NCBI GenBank assembly: GCA_964526035.1 | Contig: CAZGKE010000040.1 | Location: forward strand, 1-24,559 | Direction of reading: 5' to 3' | From: DAOMOD01 sp964526035 | GTDB lineage: Bacteria; Pseudomonadota; Gammaproteobacteria; Xanthomonadales; BPKI01 | DNA length: 24,559 bases | Shown here: one piece after another, positions 8,291 to 18,200 of the stretch | Layout of the letters: each line of letters opens with the position of its first letter | Position numbering within the stretch: the first letter of the stretch is position 1 | Position numbers and translations under genes: made by a program | Notes under the pieces: model-generated | Told to the model about the DNA's origin: nothing | Databases searched by the model: none | Seen by the model: only the letters and a program-made list of their open reading frames with translations

Positions 8291-11118
8291 CAGCGGTCGG
8301 CAGCCGCCAGCATCTGCTCCCAGGTGGTCCGCCCCTCGCGGGTGGCCAATCCGATGCTCACCGTCAGCCGCATATTGGGAATCAAGGTGGCCCAGTCGGC
8401 CGCGCCGACCGCGCCACGGATGCGCTCGCAACTGATCCGCGCCTGTTCGCGATCGGCATCGGGAAGCAGCAGCAAGAACTCCTCGCCGCCCCAGCGTGCC
8501 ACCAGATCGCACTGCCGACTGTGCTCGACGACCAGATCGGCGAAACGGCGCAGCACGCGGTCGCCGCACTCGTGGCCGAAGCGGTCATTGACCGACTTGA
8601 AATGATCGAGATCGATCACCGCCAGCGCCAGCTTCCCGTCACTGCGCTCGGTGCGCGCCCACTCGATCTGCAGGCGCTCCTTGGCTGCCCGACGGTTGGC
8701 GAGGCCGGTAAGCTCATCTTCGCGGCTGAGTCGCGCCAGCTTGTCGCGCTCGGCCTTGAGCAGGTCCTGCTGCTCGCTCAGCTCCGCGGTGCGTTGCGCC
8801 ACCACCGCCTCCAGCTTCCGATTGTGGCGGGCCTGGCGGCGGCCACCCAGACGGATCAGAACGATGACTGCAAGCACGGTCGCCGCCAGATAGGCGAGGA
8901 GCATGGCGGGCCGCAGGTACCAGGGTGCCGCAACCTCGAAGGACCATTGAAGCGCCGCGACCTGTCCATGGGCATCGCGCGCTTCGATATCCAGTTCGTA
9001 TTTGCCGGCGGGCAGGTGGCTGAATTCGCGCTCGGCCGAGCTGCGCCATGGCGACCACTCTTCCTGAAAGCCCATGAGCCGATGGCGATAACGCGTACCG
9101 TCGGGCCAATCGAATCGCGGCGCAGCGAACGCAAGGTGCAAGGGAAAGCTCTCCCCAGACAGCTCGATCGGCACATTGCCGGTGGACAGCGGCAATGTGC
9201 CGTGGGCCGTGCTCGCCGAGACCATGTGCAGGCCCAGGGCAGGACGCTGACGCCCGCCCGCGCCCATGTCGACCCGGTACAGCGCTTCCGAAGCGCCGAT
9301 CCACGCCTGCGCGTCGCCTTCCGGGTAGACCACGTAGAACTCGATGTCCGGCAGCCGGCGCAGGTGGGTGTCGAGATCATGCCCGCGCGCGCCGTCGCGC
9401 AGATCGGCCATGCGCATCCACTGCCGGTGCTCGTCCACGGCCGCCGACCAAAGGACATTTTCTGGCCCCTCTACAAGCAGCGCGCTGCCGCCGCCGGGCG
9501 CAGTGAGCAGGCCGCGCAGATCTTCGGCGGGCTCGACGCCACTGCCCGCGCCCAGGCGCCAGATCCCTTCGCGACCAGCGAGCAGACGCTGACGCGGTGA
9601 ATCGAGCACAACGAGGCCCGAGCTCTCGGTCGGACCCTCGCGCCCCGGAAAACGCTGCAGCACTTCTCCATGCCGTGGATCAAGCCGGAACAGCCCGTCG
9701 GACCAGGTCTCCAGCCACAGATCGCCGTTGCTGCCCACCTGCAAGGCGCGCGCCTGCACATCGAGTTCGGTGAACTCTGGCTCCAGCTGTCCGCTGTCGA
9801 GATCGATGTAGCCGGCGCCGCGATCATAGCTGCCGATCCAGAGGCGCTGCGGCATGCGCGGGCTGATCGCCAGAGCCACCGTGAGATGGGGTCCGTAGAG
9901 GCTTTCGGCAACTGCGGCTTTCACCGCGTGGATGCCATAGCTGGTAGCCGCCAACAGTCGCTTCGGTCCCGAAGCCGGCGCGTGCGCCAGCAGTGCCCAG
10001 GTTTCAGATTCGATCCCGGCCACCGGCCGAAACCGGCCGTCGGCGAGTTGATAGAGCCCGAGCGTGGTGCCCACATACAGGGTGTCGTCGAAACGCAGCA
10101 CGGACAGCGGCGACCCGGCCAGCCCCTTGCGTTCGTCCCAGATATCGATTGCGGCGCGACCCTCCAGCCGGGCAATGCCATTGTCCAGCGCCAGCCACAC
10201 ACCCTCTTCGGCATCGACGTAGAGATGACGAACGGTGGGATTGGGCAGTCCCTTCTCGGAGTCCAGAACTTCGAACTCTCCGCTCGATTCATCGAGCAGC
10301 AACAGCCCCCCGCGCAGCGTGGCCAGGCCAATCCGGCCATCCGGAACCCGCCGTGCATGGTAGAGGTGACGCAGTGCCAGCTCAGCACCCGCCGCTTCCC
10401 AGTCCGGGCGCAACGATCCGTCTTCGGGACGGTAGCGCAGCAGGCCACCCGGGCGAAGACCGATCATCAGGTCGCCGTCGGCGAGAGCCTCCACCGCATA
10501 GACCGGATGCGGCAGCGACTGCAGGCCGGCAAGCGGTTCGAAGCCCTGGCGACCCAGGCGCATCAGCTTGCCGCTTTCAAAGTAACTGTAGATTTCTTCG
10601 TCCGCCCGAAAGCTCCCGGCAATGGGTGTCGGGCCGCTCAGAATTCGCGCTTCCCGGGCATTCAGTTCGAACAGGACGGTATCGGTGGAGAACAGCCAGC
10701 GGTCGCCGATGACAATCACCTGCCATACGTCGTGAAACGCGGGGACTTCACCGGCGAAGCGGTCCAGCAACGACCGGTAGAGGATGTTGCCGTATTCATC
10801 CTCTTCCAGAATGCCGAAATCCTCCTGGGCGCCGACCAGTACCGATCCGTCCGCAGTGGTGGCCAGCGAACGAACCGCGCGACCGCTGTGAATCGGCACA
10901 CGACGCCAACGAGCGCCGTCGAACACCAGCACCACGCCCTCGTTGCCGAAGTACATGTAGCCGCGCCCGTCCTGCGTCACCGCCCAGTTCTGCGTGCCCG
11001 CGCCATAGTCTGAAGGGGCATACCAGGTCACGAACGGCAGACCGCGATCGCCGGCCATGGCGTAGTCCGCAGCCAGCAGGAATGCAACGACAAACACGGC
11101 GCGCCGGAGCATGCGCAT
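8291..11118 (-). CDS. Second propeller sensor diguanylate cyclase; C-terminus in assembly gap
   Basis: The architecture matches the protein at 3127: a signal peptide (residues 1-22, ending YAMA), propeller repeats (for example EGVWLALDNG and GDLWLETWSDG), a Y_Y_Y domain (around 650-725), one TM helix (about 731-753), a coiled linker and a GGDEF domain. The catalytic motif is GGEEF (877-881), with an RQCD inhibitory site five residues earlier. Sequence is visible to LAAADR; the family normally ends about 20 residues later, so little is lost in the gap. The ATG at 11118 shares its A with the TGA of the upstream diguanylate cyclase gene (TGATG), which indicates translational coupling. It should sense a periplasmic signal and make c-di-GMP. 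The ligand is unknown. Confidence 0.88.
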
Positions 11119-12113
11119 CAGGCGCGCACCACGCGATTGCGACCCTTGGACTTGGCGCGATACAGCGCCCGGTCCGCGGCCTCGCGAACGGCCTCTGGCT
11201 GGCGCAGTTCGCCGTCGCGTTCGGCCAGTCCGATGCTGACAGTCACCTTGGCCTCGCGCGGCCCGCGCGCGCCCGAAGGGCCGGGCAGCCGCACGCGATC
11301 AAAGGCGATGGTCTCGCGGACCGCCTCGAGCGCCTGGTTCGCGTCGCGGGTGCGGCGACCGGTGAACAGCAGACAGAACTCCTCACCACCGTAGCGGAAC
11401 GCGCGGGCGCCGCGGGTGCGCTGCAGTCGCTCGGCCACCCGCTTCAGCACCCGATCCCCGGCGTCGTGTCCGTGGCGATCATTGAAACGCTTGAAGTGAT
11501 CGACGTCGACCATGGCCAGAGCGAAATGCCCACCCAGTCGCGCCAGCGCCTCGTCCAGCGCACGACGGTTGGGCAGACCGGTCAGCCCATCGTGAAAGGC
11601 CATGCGGTAGGACGCCAGCAGTATTCCCAGAAGCAGAACCCCGCTCGCCACGGCCCCGGCGACTCCAGGCGACCAGCCTCGCGCCACGGCGCCCGGAAAC
11701 AATGCCACCAGCATCGCCCCCAGAGCCAGGGCAATGGCGATCGGCAGCGCGCCGCCGCGCAGGAACCACTGGCCCAGTGCCCACAGTACGGCGGACCAGC
11801 CAAGCAGCAGCGGCCAGGCGCCGCGGAGGCCGTCCTGCGGCGCCACCGGCGGCAGCCAGGCTAGCAGCCACATGGCCAGCCATGGGAGCAGCGCAAGCAG
11901 GAGGGTGCGCAAGGAGAACAGCGCCGATTCCGGCACCAGCAGAAGCGGCAGCGCCGCCAGGGCCAGCATGTCGAGACCCGAGGCCCCCGGAATCCACGGC
12001 CACAGTCCTGAGGCGAGTCCGAGGTACCACGCCAGCAGCGCCACGCGGGTACGCTGGAACATCAGCGCCAGCAGCAAGGCCAGCGCCGGGGCGGCCGGCA
12101 GCAGCAATGGCAT
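11118..12113 (-). CDS. Multi-TM membrane diguanylate cyclase, 331 aa
   Basis: The N-terminal ~170 residues are almost entirely hydrophobic, with about five or six predicted transmembrane helices, and no recognised sensor domain. A C-terminal GGDEF domain follows, starting at HDGLTGLPNRR. The active site is YGGEEF (GGEEF at 242-246), so cyclase activity is expected. The position of the RxxD inhibitory site reads TRGA, so the enzyme probably lacks product inhibition, unlike the two propeller cyclases in this window. The start is uncertain. ATG 12113 opens the first hydrophobic segment; a GTG at 12131 and a TTG at 12173 are in frame upstream but have no ribosome site. It is the first gene of a two-gene unit with the propeller sensor and is divergent from liuC, with a 134-bp spacer between them. 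Confidence 0.85.
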   Translation of the reverse strand: MPLLLPAAPALALLLALMFQRTRVALLAWYLGLASGLWPWIPGASGLDMLALAALPLLLVPESALFSLRTLLLALLPWLAMWLLAWLPPVAPQDGLRGAWPLLLGWSAVLWALGQWFLRGGALPIAIALALGAMLVALFPGAVARGWSPGVAGAVASGVLLLGILLASYRMAFHDGLTGLPNRRALDEALARLGGHFALAMVDVDHFKRFNDRHGHDAGDRVLKRVAERLQRTRGARAFRYGGEEFCLLFTGRRTRDANQALEAVRETIAFDRVRLPGPSGARGPREAKVTVSIGLAERDGELRQPEAVREAADRALYRAKSKGRNRVVRA

Positions 12114-12247
12114 CAGGGCAGAGTCGGTCACCCGGTCCAACGGAACGCAGCAAAGCGGCAAAGGTAGCAGCAAAACGCTTCCGTCGATGTAGGATGCCGG
12201 TCATCTGCGTATGCCATCGTCATTGAATTGTCACCGGGATTCCCACC

Positions 12248-13036
12248 ATGTCCGCCAGCGTCGTACTCAGTCAGCAAGATTCTGTTGCAACTCTTGCCCT
12301 CAACCGCCCCAAGGTGCACAACGCCTTCGACGATGCGCTGATTGGCGAGTTGAGCGACGCACTCGAACAGATCGCCGAGGATGCCAGCGTGCGGGTTGTG
12401 GTGCTTACCGGAGCCGGCAAGAGCTTTTCCGCCGGAGCGGACCTCAACTGGATGCGCGCCATGGCCAGAGCCAGCGAAAAGGACAATCGCAAGGACGCGC
12501 GCAAACTCGCCAGGCTGATGCGCACCCTCAATATGCTGCCGAAGCCTACGCTGGCGCGCGTCAACGGGGCGGCCTTCGGCGGCGGCGTCGGTCTGGTGGC
12601 CTGCTGCGACATCGCCATCGGTGTGTCCGACGCCACCTTCGCGCTTTCAGAGGTGCGTCTCGGACTTGTGCCGGCGGTCATTTCACCGTACGTGGTCGAT
12701 GCCATCGGCGGCCGCCAGGCGCGCCGCCTGTTCCAGAGTGCAGAAATCATCGACGCCGCTGAAGCCCATCGCATCGGTCTGCTGCACTTCCTGGTGGAGC
12801 GCAAGGACCTCGACCGCGCCGTAGAAGATCAGATCGATCTGTTGCTCAGAGGCGGCCCCACTGCCCTCAGTGAAGCCAAGCGGCTCGCCCTGCGCATCGC
12901 CACCGGCAGCCCCAAGCGGCGCATGGAACTGGAGGAAGACAACGCCGACCTGATCGCCAGACTGCGCGTGTCCGACGAAGGCCAGGAAGGGATCAATGCG
13001 TTTTTGGGGAAGCGGAAGGCGGGGTGGGTTCTTTGA
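12248..13036 (+). CDS. liuC: Methylglutaconyl-CoA hydratase (enoyl-CoA hydratase family), 262 aa
   Basis: It hydrates 3-methylglutaconyl-CoA to HMG-CoA in leucine and isovalerate catabolism, the step after methylcrotonyl-CoA carboxylase. It has the crotonase fold, with an SAGADLNWM oxyanion-hole strand and a second oxyanion glycine in NGAAFGGGVGLVACCD. Glu in LSEVRLGLVPAVISPYV is the likely catalytic acid. The glutamate often seen after GGG is replaced (GGGVGL), as in the LiuC subgroup I recall from Pseudomonas. The C-terminal LRVSDEGQEGINAFLGKR tail also fits that subgroup closely. The start is ATG 12248, with GGGA at 12237-12240 seven bases upstream. Separation from liuB by the opposite-strand cyclase pair means it must have its own promoter, presumably within 12174-12247. 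I could not single out a convincing one. Confidence 0.88.
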   Translation: MSASVVLSQQDSVATLALNRPKVHNAFDDALIGELSDALEQIAEDASVRVVVLTGAGKSFSAGADLNWMRAMARASEKDNRKDARKLARLMRTLNMLPKPTLARVNGAAFGGGVGLVACCDIAIGVSDATFALSEVRLGLVPAVISPYVVDAIGGRQARRLFQSAEIIDAAEAHRIGLLHFLVERKDLDRAVEDQIDLLLRGGPTALSEAKRLALRIATGSPKRRMELEEDNADLIARLRVSDEGQEGINAFLGKRKAGWVL

Positions 13037-13042
13037 ACCCAT

Positions 13043-13168
13043 GGGGTTACGGGGTTACGGGGTTACGGGGTTACGGGGTTACGGGGTTACGGGGTTACGG
13101 GATTACGGGATTACGTGATTAGGTGATTAGGGCTTAGGGCTTAGGCCCCTAGGCCCCTAGGCCCCAAG
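13043..13168 (+). repeat. Graded octanucleotide tandem array, G-rich on the plus strand
   Basis: Seven perfect GGGGTTAC units (13043-13098) are followed by two GGGATTAC, two GTGATTAG, two 7-base GGCTTAG, two GCCCCTAG and one GCCCCAAG, with an echo GGCCCTAG ending at 13180. Each variant differs from its neighbour by a few bases and mostly occurs as a pair, which suggests repeated slippage or duplication with drift. The array fills most of the 182 bp between liuC and asnS and ends 38 bases before the asnS ATG. The first seven units carry seven G4 tracts and could form a G-quadruplex in the non-template DNA or in the RNA leader. I see no spacer structure as in CRISPR. Confidence 0.95.
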
Positions 13169-13218
13169 CCCCGGCCCTAGTACCATCGCCGGCTTTCCCC
13201 ATTTTGCGGAGTCAATGC

Positions 13219-14615
<1,397 letters not shown>

Positions 14616-14616
<1 letters not shown>

Positions 14617-14915
14617 TGGGAATGGCCGAGACCTTCCTGCTGCTGCTGTCCTCCGGCTTTGCGGCATCGGGACTGTTCGGCTACCTGATTTTCGGGACCC
14701 TGGCGTACAAGCACGTCGAGGACCGCGACCAAAGCGCGGTTCCGGGTGGATCGAGCCTTTCACCGACCTTCTTCGCGTGGATACTCAAGGGAAGCTGGCG
14801 CGCCCGCCGCGACCCCAATCTTGACGGACTGGCCGTCGCCGCCCAGTGGCTGGGCTGGTGCATCGTCATCGGCCTGGCCGGCACCGCCGTGTGGCTCGCG
14901 CTGCAGGCGATCTGA
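14616..14915 (+). CDS. Small two-TM membrane protein of unknown function, 99 aa
   Basis: It starts at ATG 14616, whose A is the last base of the asnS stop (TGATG), so it is probably translated by re-initiation after asnS. Residues about 5-30 (FLLLLSSGFAASGLFGYLIF) and about 77-98 (WLGWCIVIGLAGTAVWLAL) are hydrophobic and should span the inner membrane. The loop between them is charged (YKHVEDRDQS, SWRARRDPNLDG). I do not recognise the family. Coupling to asnS may reflect only transcription economy. Confidence 0.7.
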
Positions 14916-15051
14916 CCCAGGACGTTCCGTTCGCGCTGAGGCGGCATCGAGCGGCGCAAGGCGCCGTCGAGAGCCCGTCTGGAACCACCAAGCGCACACC
15001 CACACAATTACAATCCGACCCCAACAAGCCCGCAGCCACCCAATCTCTCCC

Positions 15052-15351
15052 ATGGACAAATCTCAATGGTGGGTCGCCGCCCTCGGCGACACCCTGGTCT
15101 GGGCCAGGCTGACCGAACTCGACAGCGGCAGCGCCCAGGTCTTTGACTGCGACGGCCGCACCCTGCCCTACGCTGACGCCGCAGAGGCCCGCGCCGCGCT
15201 GCTGGACGCCGAGTTTCGCGCCTTCGACGGCCTTGACGAAGATGACGCCGACCTCCTTGGCTTCGACCTGGCCAGCATCCAGCCGCCCAGCGGTGATAGT
15301 GACGAAGACCTGCACCCGAGCATGACGCAAAAGGTATCCAGGCGACAATAG
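15052..15351 (+). CDS. Acidic hypothetical protein, 99 aa
   Basis: The frame from ATG 15052 to TAG 15349-15351 encodes MDKSQWWVAALGDTLVWARL followed by a strongly acidic C-terminal half (FDGLDEDDADLLGFDLAS, GDSDEDLHP). It looks soluble, with no signal peptide or TM segment. There is no good Shine-Dalgarno sequence, but a TACAAT -10-like hexamer lies at 15009-15014. An antisense open frame covers the same bases; the plus-strand call is preferred because of its neighbours' direction, the sensible acidic composition and the regular start. The function is unknown and the existence of the gene is moderately supported. Confidence 0.55.
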   Translation: MDKSQWWVAALGDTLVWARLTELDSGSAQVFDCDGRTLPYADAAEARAALLDAEFRAFDGLDEDDADLLGFDLASIQPPSGDSDEDLHPSMTQKVSRRQ

Positions 15352-15455
15352 ACGGGCGGCGCTTCGCCCCGCTCGACGCTCCCAGGATTCGTCGCCGCAC
15401 CCGACAGCTGCGGCGCGGGTACTCTTGAGCGTTCCGACTATGCCCTGAAGCTCCC

Positions 15456-16097
15456 ATGTTCACGCCCAGCCACTTCGCCGAACACGACCTCGCCGCCCTC
15501 GACGCCCTGGTCACCGACTACCCGTTCGCCACGCTGGTCACGCAAACCGACGAGGGCCCGTATGTCAGCCACCTTCCGGTCCTCTACAGCCGCAGTGCAG
15601 GCGGCGTGCTGATCGAAGGACATTGGGCGCGCGCCAATCCGCAGTGGCGGCATACCGGGGAGGCCCTGCTGATCGTGCACGGACCGCACGCCTACATCTC
15701 GCCAGACTGGTACCCGGACCGGGACGAGGCGTCACGGGTGCCGACCTGGAACTACGCCGTCGCCCATCTCGGCGGAACGCTCGAAACCTTTGTCGATATG
15801 CCTTCGCTTGCCGACCTCGTTGACCGCCTGAGTCGTCAATTCGAGGCCACGGCAGGCAGCACATGGCGCTTCGATCGCGATCGTGCCGACCTCGTTTCCC
15901 AACTGCACGGGATCGTCGGTTTTCGCTTGCGTCCGAAACGCATTGAGATGAAGTTCAAACTGAATCAGAATCATCCACCCGCCAACGTACAGGGCGCGGC
16001 TGCCGGACTTGCCGCGGTGGGCGGGGAGAGCAACGGGACCGTGGCGAGAATGATGCTCGCCAGGCTCGAGGCGTCGAGGAACCGGGAGTCGTCGTGA
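15456..16097 (+). CDS. PaiB-like FMN-binding 'negative transcriptional regulator' family protein, 213 aa
   Basis: Family members share a flavin-reductase-like split-barrel fold. Bacillus PaiB was described as a regulator of sporulation and protease genes, and many homologues may instead be flavin- or heme-binding proteins. Family features seen here are MFTPSHF at the N-terminus, SHLPVLY, the YISPDWY and VPTWNY segments at the dimer/flavin region, and a C-terminal KFKLNQNHP motif. Length is normal. The ATG at 15456 begins the family-typical N-terminus; the ribosome site is weak (GAAG). The stop overlaps the ATG of the next gene (TGATG), so the two are probably an operon. No DNA-binding helix-turn-helix is visible, so direct regulation of transcription is doubtful. 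Confidence 0.85.
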   Translation: MFTPSHFAEHDLAALDALVTDYPFATLVTQTDEGPYVSHLPVLYSRSAGGVLIEGHWARANPQWRHTGEALLIVHGPHAYISPDWYPDRDEASRVPTWNYAVAHLGGTLETFVDMPSLADLVDRLSRQFEATAGSTWRFDRDRADLVSQLHGIVGFRLRPKRIEMKFKLNQNHPPANVQGAAAGLAAVGGESNGTVARMMLARLEASRNRESS

Positions 16098-16885
16098 TGG
16101 ATCTGCAGTTGAGTGGTCGCCACGCGCTGGTATGCGGCGCCTCCGAGGGTATTGGCCGCGCTGCCGCGCATGAGCTGGCCCTGCTCGGCGCCAGCATCAC
16201 CGTGCTCGCCCGGCGCGAGTCGGTACTGCGTCAGGTGACGCTCGCCCTGCCCTGCGGGCACGAAGGGCAACGCCACGGACTGCTGGCCGTGGACATGGAC
16301 GACAGCGAGGCGCTGGAAACGGCCGTCGCCGCCCTGGTTTCGAGCCACCCTGTGAACATCGTGGTAAACAACAGCGCCGGCCCGCCCGGCGGTTCTGCGC
16401 ATGGCGCTGACGCCGATGCCTACCTCGCCGCCTTCCGTCGCCACCTGATCGGCGGACAGACCATCCTGCAGGCGGTGCTGCCCGGCATGAAGGAGGCCGG
16501 GTTCGGACGCTGGGTGAACATCATTTCCACGTCGGTGAGGGAGCCGATCGCCAATCTCGGCGTGTCCAATACCGTCCGCGGAGCCGTCGCAAGCTGGGCC
16601 AAGACGCTGGCCTCCGAACTCGCCCCGCACGGGATCACCGTCAACAGTGTGCTGCCCGGCTTCACCGAGACCGGTCGCCTCTCCAGCCTGATCGCCGCCA
16701 ATGCCAGGGCCAGCGACCGCAGCGAGGAGGCGGTCGCCGAAGCCATGCGCGCCAGCGTTCCTGCCGGCCGCTTCGGACAGGCTCACGAGATCGCGGCGGC
16801 GATCGCCTTCCTGTGCAGTCCGGCCGCGGCCTACATCAACGGCGTCGCCCTGGCGGTAGACGGTGGACGTACGCGCGCCCTTTGA
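16097..16885 (+). CDS. SDR-family protein with degenerate catalytic residues, 262 aa
   Basis: It has a Rossmann fold of the short-chain dehydrogenase/reductase family, annotated commonly as 3-oxoacyl-ACP reductase-like. The cofactor motif GASEGIG (residues 14-20) is intact, and the NNAG strand reads NNSAG. Where classical SDRs have YxxxK, this protein reads SNTVRGAV. The expected Tyr is Ser and the Lys is Arg, so the usual proton relay is missing. I recall an SDR-like subgroup (cd05344 type) with the same feature. The C-terminus (PAGRFGQAHEIAAAIAFLCS, INGVALAVDGG) is normal. It starts at ATG 16097, overlapping the PaiB-like gene by one base; a GTG one codon upstream is also possible. The substrate is unknown. 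It may use a different mechanism or be non-catalytic. Confidence 0.88.
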   Translation: MDLQLSGRHALVCGASEGIGRAAAHELALLGASITVLARRESVLRQVTLALPCGHEGQRHGLLAVDMDDSEALETAVAALVSSHPVNIVVNNSAGPPGGSAHGADADAYLAAFRRHLIGGQTILQAVLPGMKEAGFGRWVNIISTSVREPIANLGVSNTVRGAVASWAKTLASELAPHGITVNSVLPGFTETGRLSSLIAANARASDRSEEAVAEAMRASVPAGRFGQAHEIAAAIAFLCSPAAAYINGVALAVDGGRTRAL

Positions 16886-16895
16886 TGATGAACCG

Positions 16896-17186
16896 ATGCT
16901 GGATCGGCAGGCGGATCGAATCGCCTGCAATCTCCAGCTGATCCTGCATTACGGCGACCGCGCGTGGCTGGTCGATGCGGTGGATGTGTCGGTGGGCGGC
17001 TGCTGCGTGCTGCGCCCGCCCGCCTGCGACATCGAGGCCGAGCAGGTGGTGACGCTGATCTTTCCCGGGCGCACGGGCCCCGCGGCTCTGGTCACCGCGC
17101 GCGTTGCGCGGGTCGATCACAGCGAAATGGGCTTCGAATATCACGAGATCCAGCGCGTGCCGCCGGTACCACCGCGTAGCTGGTAG
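16896..17186 (+). CDS. PilZ-domain protein, 96 aa
   Basis: This single-domain c-di-GMP receptor candidate has both binding motifs in canonical form: RQADR at residues 4-8 (RxxxR) and DVSVGG at 30-35 (DxSxxG). It is soluble, with no signal or TM segment. The start is uncertain. ATG 16896 lies ten bases after the SDR stop. An in-frame GTG at 16863 inside the SDR gene would add 11 residues (MDVRAPFDDEP) and overlap it. Neither has a good ribosome site, so translation may depend on the SDR gene. Unlike the PilZ protein at 1132-1473, its arginine motif has full spacing, so it is the more secure c-di-GMP binder of the two. The target is not evident. Confidence 0.85.
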   Translation: MLDRQADRIACNLQLILHYGDRAWLVDAVDVSVGGCCVLRPPACDIEAEQVVTLIFPGRTGPAALVTARVARVDHSEMGFEYHEIQRVPPVPPRSW

Positions 17187-17235
17187 TCCGCCTGCCGCAC
17201 ACGACGATTGCAGTCGCCCGCGCAGACTTGAGGGT

Positions 17236-18048
17236 ATGCCTGAAGGTCCAGAAATCCACCGCGCCGCCGACCAGCTTGCCCGCGCCGTGGCAGGCGCGCC
17301 GCTGACCTCGGCATTCTTCGCCATTCCCGCACTCAAGCACCACGAAAGGGCGCTGGTCGGGCGCCGCATCGAGTCGATCACGCCGCGCGGCAAGGCCCTG
17401 CTCACGCGCTTCGATCACGGCTGGACCCTGTACTCGCACAACCAGCTCTATGGGGTGTGGGAGGTAACCGAGGCTGGACAGCGGCCCGACTCGAAGCGAT
17501 CGCTGCGGGTGGCGCTGGACACCGCCAAGCGTTCGATTCTTCTTTATTCAGCCTCTGATGTAGCCCTTCTGCGCCATGAAGAGGTCGAGCAGATCCCGTT
17601 TCTGCAGCGCCTCGGTCCGGATGTTCTCGACCCGGCGCTGCACTCTGTGGAAGTGTCCAGGCGACTCGCCATGAAGCGCTTCGCCGGCCGCGGCCTGACC
17701 GCACTGCTGCTCGACCAGGCGTTCCTTGCCGGCATCGGCAACTACCTGCGCAGCGAAGTGCTGTACCAGGCCGCGATCGCCCCGGACCGACGCCCGCGCG
17801 ATCTTGATGAAGACGAGCGCCTGCGGCTCGCCGAAGCGTTGCTCGATGTGCCTCAGCGCAGCTACCGCACGCGCGGCATTCGTCGCACCAGCGGCATGCG
17901 CGCGGACTACCTGACCGACACGCCCGAGGGCTTCCGGATGCGGGTGTTCGGACGCGCCGGCGAACCCTGCGACGGCTGCGGCGAGATCATCGTGCGCGAA
18001 CAGTTCAGCGGGCGACGCCTGTACTGGTGCCGAAACTGTCAGCGCTGA
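17236..18048 (+). CDS. nei: Endonuclease VIII (DNA glycosylase/AP lyase), 270 aa
   Basis: This base-excision repair enzyme removes oxidised pyrimidines and cleaves the abasic site by beta,delta-elimination. The N-terminus MPEGPEI provides the catalytic Pro (Pro1 after Met removal) and Glu2. Lys53 in PRGKALLT (Lys52 mature) is the conserved base-contact lysine. The helix-two-turn-helix segment DQAFLAGIGNYLRSEVLY is present. The C-terminal zinc finger has four Cys (CDGCG and WCRNC). TLYSHNQLYGVW and FLQRLGPDVLDP are Nei-type rather than MutM-type signatures. The start must be ATG 17236, because the catalytic proline has to be residue 2. The frame extends upstream, but that part overlaps the PilZ gene. 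The ribosome site is poor, with GAGGG only one base from the ATG. Confidence 0.95.
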   Translation: MPEGPEIHRAADQLARAVAGAPLTSAFFAIPALKHHERALVGRRIESITPRGKALLTRFDHGWTLYSHNQLYGVWEVTEAGQRPDSKRSLRVALDTAKRSILLYSASDVALLRHEEVEQIPFLQRLGPDVLDPALHSVEVSRRLAMKRFAGRGLTALLLDQAFLAGIGNYLRSEVLYQAAIAPDRRPRDLDEDERLRLAEALLDVPQRSYRTRGIRRTSGMRADYLTDTPEGFRMRVFGRAGEPCDGCGEIIVREQFSGRRLYWCRNCQR

Positions 18049-18063
18049 CCTGGCGATGCCAGG
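18049..18063 (+). terminator. Short hairpin directly after nei stop
   Basis: CCTGGC (18049-18054) and GCCAGG (18058-18063) form a perfect 6-bp stem around GAT, beginning at the first base after the nei stop codon. No T-run follows, so an intrinsic terminator is not demonstrated. The spacer 18064-18200 before the kynurenine cluster presumably holds that cluster's promoter; a TACCCT hexamer near 18170 is the only weak candidate I see. Confidence 0.25.
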
Positions 18064-18200
18064 CAAGCCCTGCGCAGGTGATCCCGCACGCCGGACTCTG
18101 ACAGGCACCGGCGTTTGCCCACAGCGCTGCCGATGACAGCCAACGCTGGAGCCGCACCCCGGCTCGCGCTACCCTTGGCACCCCCGATCTGTCCCCGACC

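Noticed and set aside
8071..8605. Open frames running through the N run from either side
   Set aside because: Undetermined bases were read as codons. liuB and the sensor cyclase end inside the gap, so fused products are artefacts.
13043..13168. CRISPR array or telomere-like repeat before asnS
   Set aside because: Units are 8 bases with no spacers and no cas genes nearby, and a synthetase gene follows directly. It is a simple tandem array.
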